A program made the position numbers and the translations under genes. Under the pieces are notes generated by a model, which worked only from the letters and a program-made list of their open reading frames with translations, did not search any database and was not told the origin of the DNA. 64,000 nt of DNA, taken from assembly GCA_033819885.1 (NCBI GenBank), contig JAQYUZ010000035.1:124001-188000 (forward strand), given 5' to 3'. This document shows, piece by piece, positions 33,399 to 44,436 of this stretch; the first letter of the stretch is position 1; each line of letters begins with the position of its first letter. The stretch comes from Microbotryomycetes sp. JL201 (Eukaryota > Basidiomycota > Microbotryomycetes).

Positions 33399-35651
33399 TC
33401 AGAAGCCCATGCCGCCCATGCCTCCGCCCATACCACCCATCTATACATGGTGCAAATGTCAGTATACGATAATTGGCGCAAGGAGAAAGCTCATTGACGT
33501 ACGCCAGGCATGCCACCGGCTGGCGCCTTGTCCTCCGGTGCGTCGACGATGCAGCACTCTGCGGTATACAGCAAGCTGAAAGGATATTGTACAGTCAGCA
33601 GAAGCGTTTGTAATTCCACGGTCCAATAAACTTGCCTTGCAACACCGCTTGCGTTGACAAGAGAAGTCTTGACAACCTTGTACGGGCTGAAGAGAAAAGT
33701 CAATAGCCTGCAACAGATGCTGTGATGCAGGTTGCGCTCACTCGATAATACCGCGAGCCAGCAAGTCGGTGTACTCGCCCGTTGAGGCATCGTAGCCCAT
33801 GTTAAAGTTGTCGGCGTGTTGCTCGAGCAGCCTTCCGACGACGACGCTGCCCTCTTCGCCAGCGTTCGAGACGATCGTTCGAATCGGCTTCTGAACCGCC
33901 TGCCTGATCAAATCGACACCGAGGCGCTGATCAAAGTTGGCCGTCGGCACGTCCTTCAAGATTTGAGACGCCTTGAGCAAGGCCGTGCCACCACCGGGCA
34001 CGATGCCTTCCTCGACGGCGGCGCGCGTCGCATTCAATGCGTCATCAACTCGGTCCTTCTTCTCGCCGACTTCGACCTCGGATGAGCCTCCGACCTTGAT
34101 GACGGCGACGCCACCAGACAGCTTGGCAAGGCGCTCTTGCAACTTTGTGCGGTCATAGTCAGACGTTGTCGGGTCGTTCATGGCCGCGCGGATTTGTTCA
34201 CAGCGATCTTGGAGCATGGACTTGTCGCCGGCGCCGTTGAGCATGATTGTGTCCTCCTTCGTGATCGTAACGCTACCGGTCGAGCCGAGCATGTCGGGCG
34301 TGGCCTTGTCGAGCTTGATGTCGAGCTCGTCAGTGAAGACGGTGCCGCCGGTAAGGATGGCAATGTCGCCGAGAATTGACTTGCGGTTGTCGCCAAAGCC
34401 GGGAGCCTTTACGGCCGCCACTTGAAGCTGGCCGCGCAACTTGTTGAGGATGCACGCGGCCAAAGCCTCGCCATCAATGTCTTCGGCAATGATGAGCAAC
34501 GGCCTGCGTGACTGAGCAGCGGCCTCGAGTGACGGCAAGATGTCTTGGATGAGCGAGATCTTTTTCTCAGACAAAAGGATCAAAGGCTTTTCAAATTCGA
34601 CGCGTTGGGACTTGACGTCCGTGACAAAGTAAGGGGAGATGAAGCCGCGGTCAAATCGCATGCCTTCGGTAATTTCGACCTCGTCGGCAAGCGTCTTGCC
34701 CTCCTTGACGGTGATGACGCCCTCCTTGCCAACCTTTTCCATGGCCTGAGCAATCATGTTGCCAACGTACGTGTCGCCGTTTGCCGAGATGGTAGCGACT
34801 TGGGCGATCTCTTCAGAAGTGGTAATGACGCGCTTGTTTGCGTCCAGGTATTTGATGATGGCGTCGACAGCAGCCTGCGAGCCTCGACGCAAGTCCATCG
34901 GGTTGCAGCCGGCGGCAACGTTCTTGACGCCTTCGGAGTAGATGGCATTGGCCAAAACGGTTGCAGTGGTTGTTCCGTCACCTGCCTCTTCGTTCGCGCG
35001 GCTGGCGACGTCTTGGATCAAGCTATGTGGCGGTTGGAAAGCACACCGGTCAGCGCGCCTGGTCTGTTTTGGGAACTTCAAGTCGTTGTCGCGTACCGGG
35101 CGCCCAAATTCTCGAACTTGTCTTTGAGCGTGATGCTCTTTGCGACAGTAACACCATCCTTTGTAATCTGTTTGAGGGGAAAAAAGCGTCAGTTCAGCGA
35201 CGGTACGGAAAAAAAGCCCGAGCTCGAAGCGGGGGCCCGAGACGAGCAGCAAACTGACCTTTGGGCCGCCAAAGGCCTGCTCAATGATGACGTTGCGTCC
35301 CTTTGGTCCGAGTGTGACCGAGACGGCCTTTGCGAGCACTTCAACGCCGGCTAAGAGTTGGGTGCGGCCTTGAGTGCCAAAGGACAGCTCCTGCGCGGTG
35401 CGAGGCACGGATGAAGGGTTGGCGAGTCAGTACGAGAGTGTGCGAGCACGTCAGGAGTGCCTGCAATGCCAAAGTGATTGGCCGCAGATGCGAGTGCCGT
35501 CGGTTCGAGCCGGCGCTTGCGAACGTCCGCGCAACGGTCGCAAATCATCGTCAAAGGGTGCACTGACCTTGTGAGCGCGGGCGACAGCTGATGTGTGCAA
35601 GCCCGAAACGAGCTTTGGCGTGCGGCGAACTGCACTGGCGCGGACGAGCAT
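33399..35651 (-). CDS. HSP60: Mitochondrial chaperonin HSP60
   Basis: Group I chaperonin of the mitochondrial matrix; folds imported proteins with HSP10. The start at 35651 gives a presequence ([20 protein letters not shown]), then a roughly 190-bp first intron leading to [17 protein letters not shown]. Characteristic blocks: [68 protein letters not shown], and the glycine-methionine tail ending GGMGGMGF. The full family length is present. The large middle exon spans about 33742-35020. Head-to-head with HSP10, 88 bp between start codons. Confidence 0.97.
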
Positions 35652-35739
35652 GGCTGAGGGCGTGAGTGGCGGAAGCAAAGGAACCCGGCGGAAGCTTTTA
35701 CGCCTCGGACTCTTGCCCCGTTCTGCTCCGCCTCACAAA
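35652..35739. promoter_or_regulatory. Bidirectional HSP60/HSP10 promoter
   Basis: Only 88 bp separate the two start codons, so both transcripts begin here. Three GGAA blocks (GCGGAAGC, AAGGAACC, GCGGAAGC) followed by TTTT resemble loosely spaced heat-shock-element units (nGAAn), but no perfect nGAAnnTTCn pair is seen. Heat control is likely from gene identity, not shown by the sequence. Confidence 0.6.
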
Positions 35740-36378
35740 ATGGTGTGTCACTACGTACTCGTTTTCACGTCACGCGCGAGTGCTCACAACTCCAATCTGC
35801 TGCAGGCGTCTCTCACGCTCAAGTCGATCAAGTCGCTCGCGCCCCTCGCCGACCGCATCCTCGTCCAGCGCGCAAAGGTCGTCGAGGTACGTATCCGTAA
35901 TGAGCATTCATTGTCGTCTTCTTCACCGCCGCTACCGCCATGTAGCTGACCAGTCTTTCACTGTTTGTCTTGCACGCCGCTCGGGGTTCGCCCACAGAAA
36001 ACCGCCTCAGGCTTGTTCCTGCCATCCGCAGCAAACTCGACCCCGCCGCCAGAGGCAACCGTCCTGGCTGTCGGACCAGGCTTGCGCACAAAGGACGGCA
36101 ATGTCGTGCCCGTCTCGGTCAAGGAGGGCGATCGCGTCCTGCTGCCGGGCTTCGGAGGTCAATCTGTCAAGGTTGGCGAAGAGGTCAGTCCTGCGTTCGT
36201 TGCCTTTTTGTTTCTTGTTCGGCGACTTGTCTCGATAGCGTCTTGCTCTCTTGGTCGCCCACCAACGTATCTCGTGGGGACCCAGAAGCACCAGCCCTGA
36301 CTGACCTCGTTTCCCTTCGTTCTGCAGGAGTATCACATCTTCCGAGACGCAGAGATCATTGCAAAGATCAACGAGTAG
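35740..36378 (+). CDS. HSP10: Mitochondrial co-chaperonin HSP10
   Basis: Forms the heptameric lid of HSP60 in the mitochondrial matrix. Four exons (35740-35742, 35806-35886, 35998-36183, 36328-36378) give 106 codons, the usual size. The first coding exon is the ATG alone, followed directly by GTGTGT; the acceptor at 35805 leads into SLTLKSIKSLAPLADRILVQ, which matches the family N-terminus. KTASGLFLPSAA, VGPGLRTKDGNVVPVSVKEG, VLLPGFGGQSVKVG and YHIFRDAEIIAKINE follow. No other upstream ATG in frame fits the conserved N-terminus. Confidence 0.95.
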
Positions 36379-36630
36379 ATAGAGCGCCCAGGGGTCTGTG
36401 CAAAAGTGCGACGACATGTCCAAAAAGTTGTGAAACACGCAAAGTCACGTGAGAGCACCCGCGTGCGGTGATGAAGCCGAGAACTCGTTTCCGAGCGCAA
36501 GCCAGTGCTGCTGTACTGATGAAGCTCAAAAGGACGATTGAGAGGTGCCGGATTTGATTTTCATGAAAGTGGCGCCCACAGCGGCTGATGCTGCCTGTTG
36601 GCTTGATCTGACCTTAGACGCGCGCTCACC

Positions 36631-38318
36631 ATGACCCATCACATGGACCCGCTGCCGAGTGATCTCGCTGCACTCTCATCCAAGGCGGGTGCGTGTTCGA
36701 CGATGGGCATTGAGGCCGTCGAGCACATTATCGCCCGACTGGAGCACATTCGGTCACTGCTCACCGCACCCGCGCCTGCTCCGCCGCCTGAGCAGCCGGA
36801 CCAGCAGCAATTGGGCGCCGACACTAGCGCTGCCGAGGCATTGCTGACGCTGTCGAGCTACGTTAAAACGGCAAATGCCAACGTTGCGCTCGCGTCCAAG
36901 GAGTGGGCCACAGCCTTGACCAGAGTGACGAAACAGGCCGACAAGGTGCGCGAGACTGGCTTCAGTAGTTCAACCTCTGCCCTTGCAAGTGTAGCTGACT
37001 GTCGAGTGCGGTCGCACGTCGATGGCGACGCAGCGACTCGCCGGGCCACCCCCACCGCTCTTTGCACCGACGACAGCCGCACATGAAACCCATGCAGCCA
37101 CCTCAAACGGCACAAATGGATCCAAAAACGTAGACCCGATTCTATCGACTCCTTCGCCAGGCCTCGGCACGCCTCAGCAGCAGCAAAAAGCACAACCATC
37201 GTCATCGTCATCCTTCTCGTCACCCGTCGCCGTCACGAGCTTGCATCAAACCATTGCTATGCACCTCGCTCGCATAGGCGCATTCGACAGCCTTGACGCG
37301 TTCACGCAAGAGGCAGGCGTCAAACCAGTTGACGCCACAACGCTCGCCTCGCTCAGGCGCCTTCACGAGATCCTCGCTCAACTCGGAGACGGAAACTGCT
37401 CGAGCGCGCTCGAGTGGGTCGCAAAGCACAGCGACGCAGATCCAGACGGTCACCTCGAATTCGAACTGCGAAAGGAAGAGTACATTCGCTTGCTGCTCGA
37501 CGGCAGCGACTTGCGGCAGTCAACCATGGAATTCGAGCCACTGTTGCCAAAGGTCGCTCGCACCGTCCAGCCAAACATCTCGCGCGCGCTCGCATACGGC
37601 GGTGCGCACTTTCGTCGCCTGCTAACGCCGCAACGCAGCGAAATCATCAATGCGCTCTTGACTGCGCCCGTGTACATGCCTTTCTCCCGCTTGTTGGCGT
37701 CGCCATACGCTCCATACTTTACGGCGTATGCTGAACTGGATGACACTGACGACGCGAACGACATCTCGCGCCTGATCGATCTCCGACCCGAGAGCAAGCT
37801 AAGTCTTGTGTTTGCGGCCGCGTTCCTCAAGGCGCTCGGCTTGCCGAAAGACAGTCCGTTGAGCGTCGTCACAGATATTGGAGGGGGTGGAGCAATGGCA
37901 AAGATACAGAAAGTAAAGGCCGTCATGAAGGAGAAAAAGACCGAGTGGAGCGCCGTTGGAGAGCTGCCTGTGAGTGGCGTTCAGAGCCATCAGGACGAGA
38001 TGTTGTGTGCTTGCTCATTGTTTCCGTCCTATGTAGGTTGAGATACCTCTGCCGGTGGATCGCAAATATCACTCCATCTTTGCTTGTCCAGTCTCGAAGG
38101 AGCAGTCGACGGCCACGAACCCGCCGATGCTGTTGCCTTGCGGCCACGTCATAGCGCGCGAGAGTTTGGCGAGACTCGCACGTGGCACACCGTCAGTGTT
38201 TCGCTCGATGACTGCTTCAAAGCTTGATACTGACGAACGAAAATGTGGCAGCACGCTCAAATGTCCATACTGTCCCGTCGTCAGCCACGTTGCTGCAGCC
38301 GTTCGCGTTCATTTTTAA
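36631..38318 (+). CDS. Gid2/RMND5-like subunit of the CTLH (GID) E3 ubiquitin ligase
   Basis: RING-like catalytic subunit of the GID/CTLH ligase, which in yeast degrades gluconeogenic enzymes. Three exons (36631-36945, 37034-37969, 38037-38318) give 510 codons. The join at 36945/37034 restores KQADKRLAGPPPPLF, close to the family. A LisH-like region (LHQTIAMHLARIGAFDSLDAF) and the CTLH region (ALEWVAKHSDADPDGHLEFEL, YIRLLLDGSD) follow. The C-terminal RING-like domain reads FACPVSKEQSTATNPPMLLP, CGHVIARESLARLARG and LKCPYCP, with RVHF at the very end. Converges with the next gene (60 bp). Confidence 0.92.
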
Positions 38319-38378
38319 AGTGTTCAAGGGGTTTGCTTGTTGTAAGGTATAAGGTTCCTGATTTCATTGACAATCGGG

Positions 38379-40284
38379 CTACATTGGTTCTGCTGCAACT
38401 CGAGCGTTGGGCATCGATCGCGACGACACGATTCCGGACGGTGTACGGGCAAAGTAACCATGCGACAATTGCGCAGGAGCGAACGCTGCGTATGGTGTTT
38501 GCGCCATGTCGACTTGAAATGGCTGCTGCTCGTACTTGAATTCTTGTAACGGTAAAGCCTCTTTCGACGGAGACGATCTTGCTTCAACCTCAACGGGCAC
38601 ACTAGCAAGTCGATCTGTCGAGTCAACTTGAGAAGGATGGGCCAGCTCGGGCGCACTGCCGTTTGGGTTCGGACTGGACGTGAGTGCTCTGTGGAGCAGC
38701 AGGATGGCGATAGGCAAGCCCAATACCGAAAACACGTATCTGCACACCAACGAAACGGACAAAGACGCAACGATTCAGCTCAGAAATACTTTTTTTGGTC
38801 ACAGAAGAGACTAGATCGACTTGCCCAGGCATCAGATGCCCAGCTTGAATGTACATCTGGTCCGTCACCGCTTTTCTCCCGCTTGCCGCGACGAACAAAA
38901 AGATGGCTGAAAAGAACGCCAACAATGCGCAAATGAGAATCGTTAACCTGACGAGCGTGCTATAAGTACGGAATAATTGGTCCTGGGCACGGTCGTCTCC
39001 TTTCTCGTTTGACTTTGTGAGTGCTTCCATCGAGCGCGAAAGTTCACTGAGGTGCAAGAGTGAGGTGAGCCCATATGTGATCATGAGAGTGAGCGTCAAC
39101 CCGGTGTAGGCGAAAAAGACGGCCTGCGACATCACGGTCCGGCGTAAAGTCAGGCTGACTGTCGGCTTTGTCAAGGATGGCAATTATATACGTACACGAA
39201 AAAATCTGTATGAAATCAAATGCATGTAAGCCTGACTTTTGTGAAACATTGTTCCAACGTCCGACCCACCGTACAAAAGTCGTCATGTGATTGAGAAACT
39301 CTTGCGTTCTGCTCGTGCCAGCCTGAATGATGTCGTAGTCGATTGTGCCGTCGCTGTCGCCTCTTTGGTCAACTTGTGCCCGTAGAGAGACGAGGGGAGG
39401 TATTCATTACTCACAAGCCCTTCTCAGCCTTTGTCAACAGTTCGAGCAGTTGAGAATATTGGAACCTGACTCCGTCAAACTCTTTTTGAGCTTTTCCTGC
39501 CAGAGTAGTGATGAGGACAATGACGAGGATTGGTACTGTCCATGTTGCGGCGTTGACGAGCCACGCGGATGCCCAGAATGACTGGTACGCTCTACCGGCC
39601 GAGTCTCGATGAATAACGTCTATGTGAATGAGTTTCAGAGGCGCCGTTTGATCGAGAGAGAGAGATTCGAGTCAGGCTCACGTGCAGTCATGAGCGACGA
39701 GGTTGCGAACCAGAAAGCCAACCACGGCGGAATCCTTCGCGTGGCTTGGGTAAGTCGGGATCTGTACGTGTTTGAGGCGCGTCGACTCACCACGTGAGTG
39801 TTTCCCACAGAACGATGTAATGTGCTTCGTTTCCTCTGCTTTTTTCGATCGTCTGCAGCGAGTACCGCGGGAGGTTTTAGTTTGCCCATTTGCAACGAAA
39901 GCCACTGAGCCCCAGCTATGTCCGGCAACTTACCTTCCATATAAAGCCTTGGAGTAATGCCAGAAACATGCACATGAAGGTAGTCCATACACTCAAGTAA
40001 TGCGTCGTCAGGAATATTTTGCCACGCGAGTTTCTGACCGCCGCGGCCAACCAGAAACTACGCCTGGCGATTCTGACGACGAGCGACGATACGAGAAGCA
40101 GCGCGGCTAGAATCAAGAGTCCCGACAAAGCGTACATCTGTGGTCGAAATGCCGAGCTAACGCGCCAATTGACTTGGGAACCCAGAGCGAGTCGTAAAAC
40201 TTGCCAGGGATTTGCGCCTGGTGGCACGTTGAGCAAGATGGCCTGGATGGCGCTGGTAGCATTTGTGGCGTCGATGGCTGACAT
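38379..40284 (-). CDS. Polytopic membrane protein of unknown function
   Basis: Six to seven hydrophobic segments over several exons: MYALSGLLILAALLLVSSLV and FMCMFLALLQGFIWK near the N-terminus; PPWLAFWFATSSLM, WLVNAATWTVPILVIVLITT; FFAYTGLTLTLMITYGLTSL; LTILICALLAFFSAIFLFV; and a last one around VCRYVFSVLGLPIAILLLH. A coil-like stretch (EFDGVRFQYSQLLELLTKAE) sits in a loop. The C-terminal tail is soluble (PNPNGSAPELAHPSQ). The seven-segment layout recalls fungal GPCR-like proteins, but no family motif is seen. Start at 40284. Confidence 0.75.
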
Positions 40285-40916
40285 GATGATCTGCTGAGCA
40301 GAGCAAGTGTGACTCGAGCGCGCCCCTGATTCGATGCCGACCAGGCTCCGCGGCGTTTCCGAGCCAGCTCCTGACGAACAACAGGCGAATACAATGTTCT
40401 TGCGGCATACTACAACGTCCTGATGTTTTCTAAGCTGGATTGAGCTGGATGCAGCACAAGTCGCAGCAGCAAAGTCCGACGACGGGACTGGGGTCGTGTT
40501 TGATGAATTTTAATGGTCGCTAATGCGCGCCTTGCGTTCATAATGCCGGATGCGGGCAGGCGCCCACTGGCGACGAGGGCACGAATGTATTATGGTGTTA
40601 CGAGAGGTGCGATCAGGGGCCATGACGTTTGCATGTGCGATCAGCCAACTTGGGCGAGATAGCCGGGTGCATAGTGTTTGAAATTCCGTCAGTGCTGCGG
40701 TCGGGAGCATGGCCGTGGCAGGCAGGCTCTGGATTCCTGTTCCACGAAACTGAAAGGGCCCGACAGCCCACGTCGACGCAGGCAAGGATCTGTCTCGAGC
40801 AGCTCGGCCAGCGGTGCTTGCTAGTGTGCTCCCGACTGGCTTGTGCTCGCAGCGGAGCGCATTCGCGTTTACGCCTGCGCTCGTCCGCGCCGAGGGGCTG
40901 GACCCGTTCGCTCACC
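40285..40916. promoter_or_regulatory. Divergent spacer: membrane protein / MHYT protein
   Basis: About 630 bp between outward-facing starts. An open frame continues upstream of the MHYT start to about 40629 but contains no earlier ATG and reads low-complexity, so it is probably leader sequence. No RNA gene or repeat seen. Confidence 0.4.
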
Positions 40917-43900
40917 ATGGCGTCCACGCCACGCTACATCGAGCTGACAGCCCACTACCAAGGCGTCTACATCTTTTTGGCATACGTCGTATCCGTCATA
41001 GGCGCATGGACCACAATCGAGCTCCTGCTCAAGCGCACCGGCGGCTCGGGTTATTACAACATTCTGCTGCTCGTCGGCGCAGGAATCGCCTTTGGAGGAA
41101 CGGCGACGTTCGGCATGCACTTTGTACGTTCTCCTTTCTGCCTTCGGATCCTGCTCGTTCTGTCCACTCGCGCTCGCTCGTTTCGCTGACCGTCCGGGAC
41201 CGTGGCTTGTGGCTCTGGGGACTTCAGGTCGGCAACCAGGCCGTGACCCTGCACCTGCCAGCACCATTCGCAGGAAACGGCGTCCCATTATCATACGACG
41301 TTGGGTTCACCATCCTGTCACTCGTCGTGTCGTGTGTGTCCATGATTATCGCGTTTAGCGTGATCGGCCTGCGCCTCGACTCGAAAGCAGTACCAGACTC
41401 GGCGTCGGACCACATGAACGCGAGCGAAAAAGGTCAAGCTGACAACGAACTCAAGCTCGAGCGCTTCCAAGACTACGCCCAGCCTCACGAGCACCAGCAC
41501 CATCAGGTTCCCCTGACGGCGGGCAGTGGAGACTCTGACGACGCGCACGACACCAAGCACCCTCACGAGCCATCAAAGAGGTTCAGCAAAATTTTGCGCA
41601 ACGGCTCCTCGACAGCAGCATTCATCAATCTGCCATTGAATCGAAAGCGCAGCCAGCCAGACGCCAATCGGGTATCAGACGCACAAGACAGCGTCGACAG
41701 AGACGCACACGACGGTGGCGACTTTGGCTTGAGACCAGCCACAGTATCGTGGACAGGGATTGCAAAAATTTTAGGCGCTGGTTTCATCTGCGGTGGCGGC
41801 ATCGCCGCAATGCGTCAGTACCCAAATGTTTCCACCTCGTCAGTCCCTCGGTGGCTCACCTCAGGGAATTACATTTCTCTTGCAGACTATGTCGGCCAAG
41901 TCTCGATCAACAGCGTTCCAAAGGTATCCAATGTAGCGTGGACGGTTTTCTTGTCGACTTTGATCGCCATGATCGCCGTCTCGGTCGGATTGTTCCTCCT
42001 ATTTGTCTGGCTCAGACCGCGCCTCCAGCACAGATGGTACAAGCGACTTGGCGTTTCAATGATCTTGGGCGTCGCAGTCAACGTCATGCACTGGGGTGAG
42101 CTTGTCTCCTAATACCAAGGTCTGCGCACAGCTGACAGTTCTTGCTCTGCAGTTGCTCTTCTCGGAACACGCTACTTTATCGTCGAAGGACAGCCCTTGA
42201 CCGTCCCGCCATCGTCAGCCAGCTCGCGGCACCTCATAAGTAAGCACGCATCAGCCAAGCGCGCTCCGTCTCGTTTACTGATTTGTCCTCACTGGCTATA
42301 GTCGCACTCGTGTGCGTCGTCACACCTGTCTGCTGTCTCGCCCTCCTGGTCTTTGCCGTCATCGGCCAGCAGCGCGTCTTGCGACAAATCGCCGCTCGGC
42401 ATCGCATCGTCTTGACCACCGCGATCTTTGACCAGCAAGGACTCCTGCTTTGCCAGTTGTCCGATGGATTGCTGCCGTCTGCCAAAATCTATCCAGACCA
42501 ACGCGGCGACGAACGCAAAACGAGCATCTTACAACTTCTCGGCTTGCGAGACAGGCTTTCGCTCAACGCCTCAAGTCGGAAATTGACGCGCAGCGACCCG
42601 GCCTTTGTCGCTTTCTTGCAGACATCGTGGTCTTGGAAGTCTCGGCAAGGCGGATCTGTCGCGACAGGCAGTAATGGTTTGGTCTCGGACGAAAACGTCG
42701 ACGGAATCGAGTCGGCCTCATCCAATCCAGCCCTGGCATCGTTCACTGGGCCGGCAAGTCGAACGTCACACGGTGGTGGAGGAGTAGAAGATGCGGGACT
42801 GCCAGACATGGACGACTTGGATGCGGCAGAATTCGATGGCTTGCGTCGCGCCATGATGGGTTTCGAGATGGCTGGTCAGGAGATCGCCACAGCGCTCACT
42901 GGTACAGGGAATCTGCAGATTACTGGCGTCCTCTATGACAACATTCTCAAGACGTGAGCTCGCACCATCTGGCTTTTCTCTTCCCCTCTGACCTCTTCTT
43001 CTTGCAGCGGCCACTTTGAGGTATCTTCAAAGGCGCATGGCGACTCTTTCACAGTCACTCAAGGTCAAATGCTCGTTCTTACACGGAGACTGCGAACTCA
43101 GGCCGAACGCGAGGCATTCATCGCTCGAGGTTATACGTTTGCTGAGCCCTCGGCCGTGGCTCGAGTCATGGCCAACGCGTACGCCGTACCCAACGATCGC
43201 ATGCTCGACTTTGTCAAGGACGTGCACCGCTACAGTCGACATGGACTCTCGAAGCGACTCGATCGTGGTCGCTTGTACGGTGGCGCTCTAATAGTGCAGG
43301 CAAGTAGTACTGTCTTGCTTGTTGAAAGATGAGACTGATGTCTTTTACTCTACAGGCTCTCGCTGGAGATGGCTTGCAAGTGATTGTCGACGAAAAGCAG
43401 CACCACTCGCTGCCATCCGTCGAGCTAGCGACTTTGGTTCATCGCGCCAGCGATCGACAATTCCTGCCTGCAACAACGTCGGCCACATGCACGCTCAACA
43501 GCGTCTTGCAAGCTGTCGAAGCATTTGCAGGACATGCGTTGCGGGACTTTGAACAGCTCGAAGCTCCAACACCGCAGACGGCCCAAGTGCAGCTGCTCGT
43601 CCGAACAATACTCCAACCGTACCTGCGCCGAACATTTTCGTCCGAGCAAATGGCTTTCCTCGAGCGGCGACTGGTATTTGCGCCAGTGCTCGTGCCGTTG
43701 ACGGACCGTGGCGGACCGATGTTTGGCGCGGACGGCGTGGCGCAGGACTCGTACCTTTTGTGTTTGCGTGCCGTTATTCCCGCTGCAATTGTCTTGCCAG
43801 GGTCGTCGTCGCTACAGTGGCTGCCGTTCTCGCTGTTCAAGGCAGAAGCAGATTGCGTTTCGAGGTGGTCTGGCTTGCAACGTGGTCAGCAAAATCGAGC

Positions 43901-44177
43901 CGGCGTCATCGAGAGCAGCACCGTCGGCGTCTCGCTCAGCAATCCTCAGCCGGTCGATGTTTTTCCGGCTAAGGACGCCGCTGCTCGTCGGCCGTCAGAA
44001 TTGAGCAGCGATGAAGCTGAAGACCATAGTACGAGCGATGGCATGGACGCCAGCAGGCCTGCGTCCCTGCCGCATTACGATCCGGACCTATTCATCAAGC
44101 TGGTCAAGATGAGTGTTCAGCCGACTCGACGCACATTCGACTTGCCCGCATCAGAGCTGCGTTCGTCACGGATTTGA
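40917..44177 (+). CDS. MHYT-domain membrane protein
   Basis: Membrane sensor-like protein; MHYT domains, first described in bacteria, are thought to sense diatomic gases through metal bound by their Met-His pairs. The N-terminal half has membrane segments VYIFLAYVVSVIGAWTTIEL, YNILLLVGAGIAFGGTATF, LSLVVSCVSMIIAFSVIGL, a hydrophilic His/Asp-rich loop, GIAKILGAGFICGGGIAAM, VFLSTLIAMIAVSVGLFLL and ALVCVVTPVCCLALLVFAVI. MHYT-like signatures are GMHF, MRQY and VMHW. The C-terminal half is soluble and has no recognised domain. About six introns. Close relatives exist in many fungi, of unknown role. Confidence 0.85.
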
Positions 44178-44279
44178 CCGCGCCCAAGGCGAGGCAGTTT
44201 CTGTGACAGGAATTTTTATTTTTATTTTCTCTCTAGTCTGTATGATTTTGTTCCAGGAACTTGGGGACAGGGCCCCGCT

Positions 44280-44301
44280 ATGGGACAGCAGGCTGTCCCA
44301 T
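44280..44301. terminator. Hairpin between convergent genes
   Basis: Perfect 9-bp arms (ATGGGACAG / CTGTCCCAT) with a 4-base loop, in the 260-bp gap between the MHYT gene stop and the stop of the convergent Trp-repeat gene. It could help end transcription, but this is inference. Confidence 0.35.
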
Positions 44302-44436
44302 GCATATATAGTGGCGGTATGGGCTCGGAAAAGCTATTGTGCGCTTTCTGTCTTCAATCTTTAGCTCTCGAGAGATAGCGCTCTGATTCTTTTTCCAGAT
44401 TTGCGTTGCAAAATGTTGTATCTGCTTTTTATGACA

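Noticed and set aside
35470-35540. tRNA-like B box (GGTTCGAGCC) in HSP60 intron 1
   Set aside because: No matching A box at the right distance and no acceptor stem; a chance word.
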